A DNA stretch of 64,000 bases from CBDBBY01 sp965205055 (GCA_965205055.1 OZ242030.1:3348001-3412000), one strand, 5' to 3'; counted from the first letter of the stretch, positions 27,305 to 36,895 are shown. Notes: a model not told the origin generated them from the letters alone. Program-made: numbers and translations.

Positions 27305-29119
27305 CTATTTCTCCGGTGGCAGTAAGACACAGGGGTCTGTCCTTGGAGTCAGTATGGTTGTTTGTAGCTTTCCCCTTGTTACGCTAACCCGGAAGTTCTG
27401 GCGGGACTGATCGTTAATCTCATCCCTTGAATTATAGCGCACGATCCGATCACCATTGTACGGCGGTCGGCCCTTAATCTTGATCGGCCAGCCCTCAAAT
27501 ATGATCACCTCGTCAAACTGCTTGCCCTTCGCCTTATGCATATTCATCACGATGACGCCTGTCTCCGGTTTTGCCTTCGTTGAGAAATGTTCTTGGACGA
27601 ACGCCTGTCGTGTGATCTCTAGCGCCGAGCGATAGCCGCCATTCTCGCGCCAATCGCGAGAGAGTTCCTGACGAAGTTGCGTCCCTCGCTCCAGAATGCG
27701 GAGGTTGAGCATCTCTTTGGCGATATCCTTCAATCGCGCGCAGTCGCCGTCCTCTAGGACTTTCCTGACGGTTCGCCAATCCTTGTCAGGGTTGCCGGTC
27801 AGTTCAATCTCACACGCCTGTTGATAGACAGCGATCATGTTGACTAGGATGCTATTTTTTCGGATGGCCTTGCCCGCAGCTTTGCAGGCCCGAAACTCTT
27901 CGTAAGCCTTTCGAATATTCGCAGCCTCTTTCAACGCCCGTTGCGAAGGGTGATCACCACCCTTTCCCCGAAAATAATTGCACATCAGGTCGATGAACTG
28001 CGCAAGATGGTCGCCCTCAGCTGGCTGCATTAGAAGCGCCATGATCTCAGCGCCGAGTATAGCACCATGAATTTCGATGACGGCCGAATGGGGAATCTCC
28101 GCCATCCCGGCAGGCGGTTGTCTGAGGGCGTCTGCTACCAGCCGCGTCATCCTCTTGGTCGGCACAAGTACCGCCAATGACCAGTCAGGGAGGCCCGCCT
28201 TAGCTAGTCGCGTCCTCGCACCGTAGACGGTGACCACAAGTTTGGTCATCGCCGGAACTGGGAACGGGTCAAAGCAGCCGACTTCAATGCCTCGGTACGG
28301 TTCGTCGCGGAACTTCCCTGCTAAGACATCATTGCCAAACGTTGCGATGTCTGTTCCAGCGCTACGATGATTGTCCGAGCTCAGATCCTTTTCCGTCGGA
28401 TTGAACGCGTCCCTGAAATGATCAAGACGCTTCGGGTCTGCGCCGAGCCAATCGAATATCCGCTGTTCAGGATCCGCGAGCGCAATAAGCCGACAGAACG
28501 AGCCCAGCTCTTTAACGACACGCCACTGAGCTGTGTTGGTGTCTTGGAACTCATCGAGAATGATGACCGGATACATGGTGGCGATGAGGCGTCGGATACG
28601 TTCGCTGTGCCGCAAAATTTTGCCGACATATGGCGCGTAGAGGTCGAAGCACACCTTGCCGCTCTCATACGCCAAGCGAGCGAGCTCTTTATGTTCAGCT
28701 ACCGCCTTAGCATTCTTCTGATTATCTTTGAGGTTTGTCTTTGGGAATCCCAACCTGATCTCCGAGAGCGCGATTGCCTCATCCGGCGGCGTAAGAATGA
28801 AGAGCCGCCGGGGAAGCCCGATCAGGTAGCCGTGTGTCTTCAAGATGCGCCAGAAGAAGGAATGGTAGGTCTCAACGTCGATTAGGCGCTTCTGCTCGGA
28901 GGGAATCTGTTGCTCGTGCTCGATCGCTTCCACGACTCGAGAAACCGTTGCACGAGCGAAACTGAGAAACAGGACCTTCTGACCCGGCCCAAGTTCATTT
29001 TCCGCGACGTCTGCCGCTTTTAGGATGGAAATTGTAGTCTTGCCCGAGCCCGGACCTCCCATGACAAGAAGGTGGTCTTCCGCCTCCATGACTTCCTTTT
29101 GACCGTCACTCAGCTCCAT
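27305..29119 (-). CDS. gajB: gajB: UvrD-like helicase of a Gabija system
   Basis: A 604-aa superfamily-1 helicase. Visible motifs: I (GGPGSGKTT, residue 19 on), Ia-like LFLSFARATVSRV, II (VIILDEFQDTN, ~187), III (ALADPEQRIF), V (VIVMNMHKAKGKQFDEVI, ~540) and VI (RVSVTRGK, ~585). It overlaps the OLD-type nuclease gene by 14 bp, the standard gajA-gajB arrangement. In Gabija, GajB senses DNA ends/ssDNA and activates the GajA nuclease (known for the family). The frame is intact. Confidence 0.9.
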   Translation of the reverse strand: MELSDGQKEVMEAEDHLLVMGGPGSGKTTISILKAADVAENELGPGQKVLFLSFARATVSRVVEAIEHEQQIPSEQKRLIDVETYHSFFWRILKTHGYLIGLPRRLFILTPPDEAIALSEIRLGFPKTNLKDNQKNAKAVAEHKELARLAYESGKVCFDLYAPYVGKILRHSERIRRLIATMYPVIILDEFQDTNTAQWRVVKELGSFCRLIALADPEQRIFDWLGADPKRLDHFRDAFNPTEKDLSSDNHRSAGTDIATFGNDVLAGKFRDEPYRGIEVGCFDPFPVPAMTKLVVTVYGARTRLAKAGLPDWSLAVLVPTKRMTRLVADALRQPPAGMAEIPHSAVIEIHGAILGAEIMALLMQPAEGDHLAQFIDLMCNYFRGKGGDHPSQRALKEAANIRKAYEEFRACKAAGKAIRKNSILVNMIAVYQQACEIELTGNPDKDWRTVRKVLEDGDCARLKDIAKEMLNLRILERGTQLRQELSRDWRENGGYRSALEITRQAFVQEHFSTKAKPETGVIVMNMHKAKGKQFDEVIIFEGWPIKIKGRPPYNGDRIVRYNSRDEINDQSRQNFRVSVTRGKLQTTILTPRTDPCVLLPPEK

Positions 29120-31013
29120 CGGCGCCCACTTCCGGCACCGCGTCTACCGGGTCGGCGTCCGTATCATCTTCTGCCGGTGCTGGATTGCAGGTATCCTTGA
29201 TTTTTATGGTTGCGGCCCGAAGCCACTCTGGGATCTCATTTTCCGAGCACTGCGTTAGAAAATCGGCGATGCCCCAGCTTCCTTTTGACCAAGCGAAGTA
29301 ATCCCGGAGTGCCGCAGCGGGATTCACTCCGGGATCTGGATGTGCACCGGTTAGATGTTGAGGCCAATCGATGATGCTTGCAAATCGCGCCAAGGCTTCC
29401 GGAGTAGTTCCGTTCAAAACCATTTCCTCGAATCCGGCTTCGTCGTGCATCAATAGCAGTTCGACTTGTGCTTCAATGAGGCCCTTATTCTCGTCGCCCT
29501 GATTGTCGCAGATCGCAAATGTTCTCTTCCCAAGCTTCCGATAGAGCTGCGCCATGCCCGGGATGCCGGTCTCTCCGCCGGCGTCCACAACGCAGACACC
29601 TAGCGCTTCGAGGGAGGAATAGGATTCGGAATTGAGTTCGGCCAATCGGCGGCACGTTGCGGGAAATGCCGCTGCCTCGGTCGAGCCTTCGGCCAAGAGA
29701 ACGCGGCGGGCAAGCAGCCCTTCGCAAAAGCGGGTGCGAAATTCCTGACGGTAACGCTTCTTCTTCACATTCGCCGGAAGAGTGATCTCCTTCCGTTGAA
29801 GAACACCATCACCGTTGCGCTCCAGCACAACCGTCTCTTCAATCGCGAATTCTTCAAGGACGTATGGGGAGTGAGACGTGAAGATCGTTTGGGATGCCAG
29901 CTGCCGAACTTCATGGACAATTCGCTTTTGTGCATAGGGCGGGATCGCCGTCTCCGGTTCTTCCATCGCAAAAATCACATTCTGCCTGTCTTCTGCGATC
30001 TGCGACAGCATCGCCAGGACAAGCATGTTGATGGTGCCTGTGCCTTGGCGGTAAAATGGCGCGGCGTGATTACCCTCACCTGTCGCAATGAAGGCCGTAA
30101 TGACGCGCCGGAGATGCTCCCGCGACAAATTGGACACCTTAAGGTGTGGCTCAACGCCCCATTCCTTTGGCACGTACTTCTTCAGCGCAGTATTGATGCT
30201 TTCCAGCACCGGAGAAATTCCGAGTTCGGGATCGCTAGCGACCGAAATTTCGGCCAAAGTGCCAAGCGTGGCTTCCCACATCTGCGGTCTGACTTCTTTG
30301 AGCCGGAGAATGATGTCGAGCAGGCTTCCGCGCTCTAGGCTCAGCGCCCGCGAGCCGGTGCGCAGGGAACGCAAGTAAAGAAACCCGCAGACTTGTTTGT
30401 GACGACGGGAGAAGAACTCAGGCCGGTCAGCCTCGACGAGGCTGCGCGTGAAATACGTCCTTCCCTCAAAGTCATCTTCTTCGGCGTCATACCAACCACG
30501 AAACGTGACCCGGAGTGCTTCGGTGATCTCGGCGGCATCTACGCCAGCAGAATCCGGTTCGGTATAGAAAGTGCCAGTTCCGCGATCCCAGAATTCGACG
30601 TAGTCGCCAAACGTGGCTTTCTGTTCTTCCGAGAGGTTAAGGACCGTAACTTCGATTTCGATCATTGGAGTTTCGGCGTCCCCGCCCTCTCCAGGCGGTG
30701 CCTGCTCTCCGGCTTCCACCGGGACTGGGTTTTCAGCTTCGGCAGGGACCGGCTCCCCGGCTTCGCCTCCGCCTTGCGCCTCTTCGTCAGCCGCCTGATC
30801 CGCTTCAGGCAGGTAGCGACCTCGAAAGAAGTCATGCTCGTCGATTGGAGGTATCCGGTTTAGGCGGTCGGGCCCAAGCGCAAGATCAAGCGCCTCCAAG
30901 ACTGTCGTCTTGCCAGTATTGTTATCGCCAATCAGGACGCCGTGCCGAGGTAGAAGCAACTCTGCATGGTCTATTCCTCGAAAATTCTTAATCAAAATGC
31001 GCGCGGCTCGCAA
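29106..31013 (-). CDS. gajA: gajA: OLD-family ATPase-TOPRIM nuclease of a Gabija system
   Basis: A 635-aa protein with an ABC-like ATPase (Walker A GDNNTGKTT near 29; signature region RQGTGTINML near 317; Walker B IFAMEEPETAIPP near 350; FTSHSPYVLEEF) and a C-terminal TOPRIM nuclease (LLAEGSTEAAAF near 439; VVDAGGETG near 478; AICDNQGDENKG). Unusual is a Pro/Glu/Gly-rich insert between about residues 68 and 114, inside the ATPase before the first long strand. It starts at an ATG in a 380-bp gap and overlaps gajB by 14 bp. GajA-GajB form a supramolecular anti-phage nicking complex. Confidence 0.9.
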   Translation of the reverse strand: MRAARILIKNFRGIDHAELLLPRHGVLIGDNNTGKTTVLEALDLALGPDRLNRIPPIDEHDFFRGRYLPEADQAADEEAQGGGEAGEPVPAEAENPVPVEAGEQAPPGEGGDAETPMIEIEVTVLNLSEEQKATFGDYVEFWDRGTGTFYTEPDSAGVDAAEITEALRVTFRGWYDAEEDDFEGRTYFTRSLVEADRPEFFSRRHKQVCGFLYLRSLRTGSRALSLERGSLLDIILRLKEVRPQMWEATLGTLAEISVASDPELGISPVLESINTALKKYVPKEWGVEPHLKVSNLSREHLRRVITAFIATGEGNHAAPFYRQGTGTINMLVLAMLSQIAEDRQNVIFAMEEPETAIPPYAQKRIVHEVRQLASQTIFTSHSPYVLEEFAIEETVVLERNGDGVLQRKEITLPANVKKKRYRQEFRTRFCEGLLARRVLLAEGSTEAAAFPATCRRLAELNSESYSSLEALGVCVVDAGGETGIPGMAQLYRKLGKRTFAICDNQGDENKGLIEAQVELLLMHDEAGFEEMVLNGTTPEALARFASIIDWPQHLTGAHPDPGVNPAAALRDYFAWSKGSWGIADFLTQCSENEIPEWLRAATIKIKDTCNPAPAEDDTDADPVDAVPEVGADGAE

Positions 31014-31391
31014 AGGTCATCTCCACTCGGTCGAAATTCTTCAGACTGTGACATGTCCACACCATTTTGACATTACTCCAGAAAATGTAATCGGGCCGCA
31101 AACCACTGCAAGTGCATCGCAGCATGGTGCGTGGGCATGACTCTTTGCGACAGATGGCCAACCTATTGCGCCGCACTTCCCTCACTACACCCAGTTGCAC
31201 CGTATGAAAACCGACCGAGACGCCGGTAATCGCCTCCATGCCCCGAATGCAGCCGACCTCTCCGATTTTTGGCAATCAGCGGTGCAGAAATCGAGTGTCT
31301 TCACGAATGCGCTCGCCTGTTCTCGTCCGACTCCGCCTTGCCCGGAGCGGGACGGCTGCGGAGCTTGGGACGAATAATGACGAAATGAGAC
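31014..31391. other. Intergenic region between gajA and the exonuclease I remnant
   Basis: 378 bp; should contain the gajA promoter on the minus strand. No gene, repeat or RNA structure that I can support. Confidence 0.4.
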
Positions 31392-31850
31392 ATGCCGTTC
31401 GCTTTTTACGATCTTGAAACATCCGGAACCAACCCGGCCTACGACCAGCCTCTCCAATTCGCGGCCATTCTGACCGACGATCAGCTGGAGCCGCTGGATG
31501 AATTCAATATACTGTGCCGACTTTCGCCGCATCTGCTGCCTGCGCCGTGGGCCTTGGCAGTTCCGGCATGACTCCAGTGGACCTGTCCGACCCCGACCGA
31601 CAGACGTTTTTCGAATTCACGGGAGCGATCGCCGAACTGATCACTCGCTGGGGGCCCTGCACGTGGACCGGATACAACAGCATTTCGTTCGACGAGGAAA
31701 TGCTGAGGCAGGCGCTGTACCAGAACCTGCACCCCTCTCCGTACCGGACGCAAATGGACGGAAACGACAGAATGGATGTGATGACGCTCGTTTATTCGGT
31801 GTGGGTGCTCGCGCATGACGCATTGAAATGGGCGATCTACGGAAGCGGAC
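31392..31850 (+). pseudogene. Exonuclease I (SbcB-like, DnaQ-fold) N-terminal fragment, frameshifted
   Basis: The start MPFAFYDLETSGTNPAYDQP has the ExoI DLET motif, followed by QFAAILTDDQ. A one-base loss near 31562 breaks the frame: GCAGTTCCGGCATGA where an ALAVTGMTP reading is expected. The second frame continues with TGYNSISFDEEML (ExoII-like) and DRMDVMTLVY. The gene ends after about 150 codons near an IS630 insertion, so the remaining catalytic region is missing. Confidence 0.75.
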
Positions 31851-31862
31851 GCAATTCCTTTA

Positions 31863-32855
31863 GAACGTGTCCGACTCAGGTTGAATCGGTAACGTGTTTG
31901 TAAGATTCCCTTTTTTCCAAGGCATGATTTATGGCGGCCACTGATTAAGGAGGCCAGCATGCATGCCAAAACTTATTCGACTGACCTTCGCAAGTGCGTG
32001 GTTTCGACGTGCGCCGACGGCCGGAGTTGCCGCGAAGTTGCGCACTTGTTCAATGTGTCGGTTTCGAGCGTTGCGAGATGGTGTCAGCGACACAAGCGGG
32101 CCGGATCGGTCTGCCCCGACAGGATGGGCGGGATTCGCGGATCGGTTCTGGACGGATGCCGGGATTGGGTTTTGGCAAGAGTTCGCGCCTGTCCGCAGAT
32201 TACGGGGCGACGATTGCAGGTGCTGCTTGCCGAGCGCGGCACTCTGGCGAGCGGCGATAACGGTCTGGCGCACTGTGCGGTTTCTCGGCCACACCTTCAA
32301 GAAGCGGATGCCCGTCGCGGACGAGCGCGACCGTCCAGACGTAAAGCGCCGCCGCGCGCAGTGGAAGCGCCATCAAGACCGACATGGCCCCGCTCCAGGG
32401 ATGGGCGCCCAAGGGCGAAAGGCTGCCGGGTGCCGGAGAATGGCGACTTTCATCGGCACCCTGTGCCATGACCGGATCGACGCCCCGTGGGTTCTCGACG
32501 GCCCGATCAACGGCGACGCCTTCCAGATCTACGTCGAAACGCAACTGATCCCGACCTCAGCCGCGGCGACATCGTCATCATGGACAATCTGAGTAGCCAC
32601 AGGACCGAAGCGGTGAGCGCGGCGGTACGAGGCGCGGGCGACCATCTTCTGTTCCCTCCGCCCTACAGCCCCGCCCTCAATCCAATCGAGCAAATGTTCG
32701 CCAAGCTCAAGCACTGGCTGCGGGACGCCCAGCCGCGATGCCGCGAAACGCTCTGGTGAAACGTCGGCGACATTCTGGACAAATTCAAACCCCAGGAATG
32801 CGCAAACTACCTCGTGAACGTCGGACACGCGTCAGCCTGAGTCTGACACACGCTC
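31863..32855 (+). mobile_element. IS630-family element with terminal inverted repeats, transposase decayed
   Basis: A 993-bp element flanked on both sides by TA (31861-31862 and 32856-32857), the dinucleotide IS630 elements duplicate. The ends are imperfect inverted repeats: left GAACGTGTCCGACTCAGG, right (complement) GAGCGTGTGTCAGACTCAGG. Left flank is the exonuclease I fragment; right flank is the truncated toxin copy, so the element sits exactly at the junction of two unrelated broken genes. Confidence 0.88.
31959..32841 (+). pseudogene. IS630-family transposase, frameshifted
   Basis: Reading passes through three frames: an HTH start (DGRSCREVAHLFNVSVSSVA), then VWRTVRFLGHTFKKRMPVA, then the catalytic end DIVIMDNLSSHRTEAV (second aspartate) and SPALNPIEQMFAKLKHW (glutamate). 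The stretch with the first aspartate (usually FIDETW) before KTDMAPLQGWAPKGE has been lost, and an in-frame TGA follows at 32757. The element cannot transpose itself. Confidence 0.85.
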
Positions 32856-32857
32856 TA

Positions 32858-33478
32858 CTTGAGCACGGCTATAAGCAACGCGAAGAACTGCGTTGATTTC
32901 AGCTTGTTCGCTCAGTCGCGGTGATTGATGGCAGTAGCCCGATAAAGATCATTGTTGATTTCTTAATGCCTCGACACGCAGAGATCGTGAGAAATGGGCT
33001 ACCTTTGATAAGCGACTGTGCCGTGCAGAGAGCGGACGGTGCAGACCTCGCGCTGCGCCTTTACCAGATGGCGGCAATCACTGGGTCAATGCCAGTCGGC
33101 GGAAATAACCCCGTTCAGGTCGCTGTTTGCTCTATACCGGCGCTGTTTGCGATGAAAGGGCAGGCCATTGGTGGCAGAAATAGGACAAAGGACGCCTACG
33201 ACAACAATTACTGCATCAGGAATTACCCCGACGGTCCCGATGCTCTTGCGGCGGAATGTCGGCCATTGCTGGACCATCCAAGCGGAAGACAAGGATTTGA
33301 GCATATTGCATCCAAATTCAACGAAATAGACGGATATGGGCCGTCGTCGGTCAGACAATTCGTAGAAGGCACGGATATTCTCGACGGGCGCACGCTTGAT
33401 CAATGGCAAAGGGATGCCTTTGGTCAAGTTGACAATTGGTTGCGGGCATTGAGTCTTCGAGAGGAGGCACCCAATTGA
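32858..33478 (+). pseudogene. Truncated second copy of the AbiEii-like toxin
   Basis: Closely similar to the last ~207 codons of the toxin at 26087-26953. The N-terminal third with the GG and D-x-D nucleotidyltransferase motifs is missing, an early TGA replaces a codon (CTGCGTTGATTT), and the KAKDAYDIYY motif is altered (RTKDAYDNNYC). It begins at the right TA of the IS630 element. Confidence 0.9.
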
Positions 33479-33682
33479 AGATCGTAACGGCAAATCTTGA
33501 ATTACGGTTCGTTCTCCGGTGCACGCTTATGCAAATTTTGCAAACCGGCATGATCCGTCTCAGATAGGTCGCCTGCTGGATTCTCGACCAAAGTCTTTTG
33601 GATTATATTCTTGACTATGCGGCGATCTTCCGCTCGGCACAGAGTTGCTCCATGCCGCCTTCCAGATTGTTCTGATTGCGTT
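32858..33682 (+). repeat. Duplicated segment, copy 2
   Basis: Partner of 26332-27160; see that entry. Similarity continues ~200 bp beyond the toxin stop and ends at the shared CCTTCCAGATTGTTCTGATT. Confidence 0.85.
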
Positions 33683-33990
33683 TTCCTGCATGGCCAGGCA
33701 CCTCCGATCCTGTCGGCGCGCCACCGCCGCTTTCCTTCTGCCGCGTGAAGAACCCTTCGGCAATGCGTGCCGGATGGGCGTCTACAGGCGGCAAGGATCC
33801 TTTCCGCAATCCGCGGTCAGCTCCCGGTAGGTCAGCCTTTTTCCGGCCATCCGGGCCGAAATATTCGTCATGATTGCGGCCGTGTCCCGCGGACGCAAGT
33901 TGTAGCTTTCTTGGCATCCCCGAAGCTTGTCGGTGCTTGGCTATCGGGTCTCACGTTCTCAGGTGGTTCCGGCTTCGAGAGTTGTCGCAT
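33479..33990. other. Gene-free stretch with a possible transposase tail
   Basis: The first ~200 bp belong to the duplicated segment. Between about 33700 and 33910 the minus strand reads NLRPRDTAAIMTNISARMAG then KRLTYRELTADCG, which looks like the end of a coding sequence, perhaps a transposase or integrase, but I cannot name the family. Confidence 0.35.
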
Positions 33991-35235
33991 CTACTCTTCG
34001 TCGTCCATGAACCATCCAGCGCGAATTAGTTCCGGGTCGTTGTACCCCCACCACTCCGCTAGCTCCTGATGAATCCGTTTAGCCGCCTCGCGGTCTCCTC
34101 TGTCTATTGCGTCGTAAAGACGGCGCAGTTCGTGCTCCCCTTTTTCGTCGCGATCATCCGTGCTCATATGCTCCCGGAGAATTGCGTTTGTATCTCTTCC
34201 CTCGACGTGCACGGGGGCTTCAACAAGCCTCCTGTTGAGGAGCCAGCGGACATGGCGATTCTCAACGCTGCTCAGCAACTGCGGCGAGTGCGTGGTGATA
34301 ATGAATTGCAGGCTCGGGAAGGCGTCACGCAAGCTTCGAAGCACCACGCGCTGGCAACGCGGGTGCAAGTGGAGGTCTAACTTGTCGATAAGCACAATGC
34401 CCTCCACGAGCTTGGGCGCATCGGCGCCGTCGAATTGGTTGAGCATGACGGCACGACGGGCGATGTCCGCGACCAAGGCGATGAACGCGTGATAGCCATT
34501 GGACAGCTCGGACCACACGACCGCGTGGCCGTTCTCAAAGCGGACCATGGGCGCCCGCGTTTCTGGATCATGCCAAGCATGCTCCACGCCAGGCGCCGCC
34601 CGAACTGCGGTTTCCAAAACAGCCTTGTGGAACAGGTGCTCAGGTTCATCACGACGCTTCCTGTTCGAATCTTCGACCATCTCGTCTTCAAGCCACTGCA
34701 GCAGAGGAGCCTCGTCTAGATTCGGGTCGAGCGCGGAAGCATACGCTTCCCAGCGGTCCACCGTTCGTTCGACCTTGCGACGAGGTCCGCGGAGACGTGC
34801 CAAGCGATCGACACCGTACCACGCGAACAAGGGCCATCGATTTCCTGGGACTCGAATGCGCTCCAAGACATCGAAAATCGGTTCGGACCTGCTGACCTTG
34901 CGTCCGGACGTTGGACAGGCGGTCACCGACCAAGTGACGGATTTCGAATTGCCCACATCCGCGGCCCACTCGATCTCGCACGGACCCACCGGTTCCCGCC
35001 GCCCCTGCTCGTCGAGAGTACGCATCTTGGGGTCGCGCTTCATGTCAAGTTTCAGGTCTTTGGGCGCGCCAGTTTGGAACTCGGCGAACCCCATGGCCAA
35101 CGCCGCGAGCAACGCCGTTTTTCCACCGCCGTTCTCGCCAAAAATAACCGTCGTGTCTTCTTCAAGCGAAAGCCTTAGCTCGTCGAAGCAGCGGTAGTTG
35201 TCGAGGTGGATCTCCCGAAACCGAAACCGGCTCAT
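33991..35235 (-). CDS. AAA/ABC-type ATP-binding protein (PtuA-like) with altered Walker B
   Basis: A 414-aa SMC/ABC-like ATPase: N-terminal DNYRCFDELRLSL, Walker A GENGGGKTALL (about 34-44), signature region WSELSNGYHAF (~245), Walker B VLIDKLDLHLHP (~290) and H-loop ITTHSPQLL. The family normally has LIDEID; here the catalytic glutamate codon is AAG (lysine), one transition away from GAG. Similar ATPases are the A subunits of Septu (ptuA) and parts of retron or other defence systems, but no HNH partner is adjacent. It may be an inactivated orphan. Confidence 0.75.
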   Translation of the reverse strand: MSRFRFREIHLDNYRCFDELRLSLEEDTTVIFGENGGGKTALLAALAMGFAEFQTGAPKDLKLDMKRDPKMRTLDEQGRREPVGPCEIEWAADVGNSKSVTWSVTACPTSGRKVSRSEPIFDVLERIRVPGNRWPLFAWYGVDRLARLRGPRRKVERTVDRWEAYASALDPNLDEAPLLQWLEDEMVEDSNRKRRDEPEHLFHKAVLETAVRAAPGVEHAWHDPETRAPMVRFENGHAVVWSELSNGYHAFIALVADIARRAVMLNQFDGADAPKLVEGIVLIDKLDLHLHPRCQRVVLRSLRDAFPSLQFIITTHSPQLLSSVENRHVRWLLNRRLVEAPVHVEGRDTNAILREHMSTDDRDEKGEHELRRLYDAIDRGDREAAKRIHQELAEWWGYNDPELIRAGWFMDDEE

Positions 35236-35301
35236 ATTGTTCTCTTTGAAGGTACAAGCGACGAACGGTCTTATATTCCCTTCGCGGCGGCCGCCAGCGC
35301 G

Positions 35302-35545
35302 TCATAGGAACTCCAGCACCCCGCGCTTCGTCCGGTATTCGCCGTGGCGGCGTTCCTCCGACCGCCTAAGCCGCGACGTATTCAGGATCCAAGAAGCATC
35401 CTCCCGCGAAATGCCGTAGAGATGGAAGCGGCGCTCGAAATCCCAGACGAAGGGTGCGCCGTCATCACCGCAATCCTCGACATATGCCTTCAGGTTCCAC
35501 GCGGCGTAGCTGAGTTCCAGAATGCACGGCAGGAGCCAGCCACGG
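35302..35545 (-). pseudogene. C-terminal tail of a large Eco57I/PglX-like DNA methyltransferase
   Basis: The minus strand ends with ELSYAAWNLKAYVEDCGDDG, FVWDFERRF, HLYGISREDASWIL and HGEYRTKRGVLEF then stop. This is the conserved tail of class II/BREX-type N6-adenine methylases, with an internal gap where RLRCELDAAFF is expected. The rest of the gene is gone, replaced upstream by an ISNCY remnant. Confidence 0.68.
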
Positions 35546-35639
35546 ATTTCAACCGACGGCTCCCAAGTCCCCGACGAAAAGTAGTGTCTGGCAGAGAATC
35601 CATCAATTCAGGGCGTTTCTCGAGGGCTCGGAGCAGTTC

Positions 35640-36330
35640 AAAGGATCCGGTCGCTAGCCTTGAGAGCGGGCAGGAGGCCGTCAGTCCCGCGTCAGCCTCG
35701 ATTTTCCGTAGCATTGGCGCAGGCTCCGCCTCCCGCCTCCTTGCGACCGTCCGGTTTCCGAGGGACGCGACGCTCAAGCGGCGCACTTTCGTCGTCGCAT
35801 CCGCTTGCGCTCCGCCTCGCGCAGGTTCAGTCCGAGCCAATGGATGTTGAGGGCGCCGACCGAGAGGCCGACCGCCAGCTCGAACCCGTCCGCGCCGCGC
35901 CGCCGGATCTTGTCCAGCCCGCGGTGCTACAGATTGTTGATCGTCGACTCCACCCCGGAATGCTTCCTCCACGCCGCCGTCATTCGAATCGAAGGAGCCA
36001 GCTACCGACTCAGACTGCACGCCGACCTCATTCCCGAACACGTCCACGCGAACGCACCAATCATGCCGCCGCCGTCGAAAAAAAGAGGGTACCCCAAAAA
36101 GGAGACCCGAACCGACGACTGAATTGGCTCGTCACCAAAACACCGGAAACTGGGGAATTTTACTTTAGCATTGACAGGCGGAACATCTCGTCCCGCGTCG
36201 CCTCGTCCTTGTAGACCACCTGCAGGCCGATCAGAAGCGCAGGGGTGTCGTCCCGCGACTTCGCGTTCAGCTTGATCTCCTTGATGGGAATCGACCCCGG
36301 TGGGCGCCGCAATGCTATGACAGTCCGCAT
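35640..36330 (-). pseudogene. ISNCY-family transposase remnant
   Basis: The N-terminal start at 36330 reads PIKEIKLNAKSRDDTPALLI then GLQVVYKDEATRDEMF, matching the N-terminal SRDDIP...LLxGLQ...TPE region of ISNCY transposases. The C-terminal end near 35990-35830 reads HRGLDKIRRRGADGFELAVG then LSVGALNIHW. The catalytic middle is deleted and frames are broken. Confidence 0.6.
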
Positions 36331-36558
36331 GCAAAAGCCTCCGAAGATTCGCCCGAAACTCACCCGCGGGGCGGAAATCAAGCCGAACCAAAAAAATTAA
36401 GCGATTCTCCGCAAGCGAATTCGGAAGATTAAGCCCAATAATTCAACGAATTGAGAGGTTTTCTTGCGGACACTAGGTTAATGTATTAACTCTGGAGGTT
36501 AAGGACGCTCAATAAAGTTTTTGACCCGCCAGCTTTCGTTCACGGTTTCGATGATCTC

Positions 36559-36895
36559 ACATCATCCGCGTGTTGCCAAACATAGGGTTCGTCGTTGCGA
36601 CGATCAATAGCAATTGGCGATCCGACCGAGGCGATGACCCCAAATCCAACCACAAGCTAAGGCAATTCTTGAGATGGGTCTGGCTTGATCCCTTGATCAG
36701 CACAGCGTTGAACTGCCGGTCGAGTAAAACACACGAAACGAGTTGGGGGTGCACCAAATGTGTGTGCGATCCAACTGGATCGCTCTCGCACTAACGCTTA
36801 GCAAACTTGACAGGCCTGCTAATTTGAGAATGCAGTCTATAGCTCTACCTAAGGTAGAGTATTAGGTTCACCCGCAACTCACACGATATGTTACT
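36559..36895 (-). ncRNA. Candidate DRT3-associated noncoding RNA region
   Basis: This ~340-bp stretch just downstream of drt3b has no supported gene. On the minus strand it has a 7-bp hairpin (CTCTACC TTA GGTAGAG, 36843-36859) and a 6-bp stem (36771-36776 with 36741-36746) whose 24-base loop contains CACACACA (36759-36766). DRT3 is known to use a noncoding RNA with an ACACAC-type template. A plus-strand ACACAC also occurs at 36729-36734, so strand and boundaries are uncertain. The rest of the gap (36331-36558) shows nothing. Confidence 0.4.

Noticed and set aside
36557..36757. Small minus-strand frame inside the candidate DRT3 RNA region
   Set aside because: 66 codons with no ribosome site or recognisable family; it overlaps predicted RNA hairpins and the AC-repeat.
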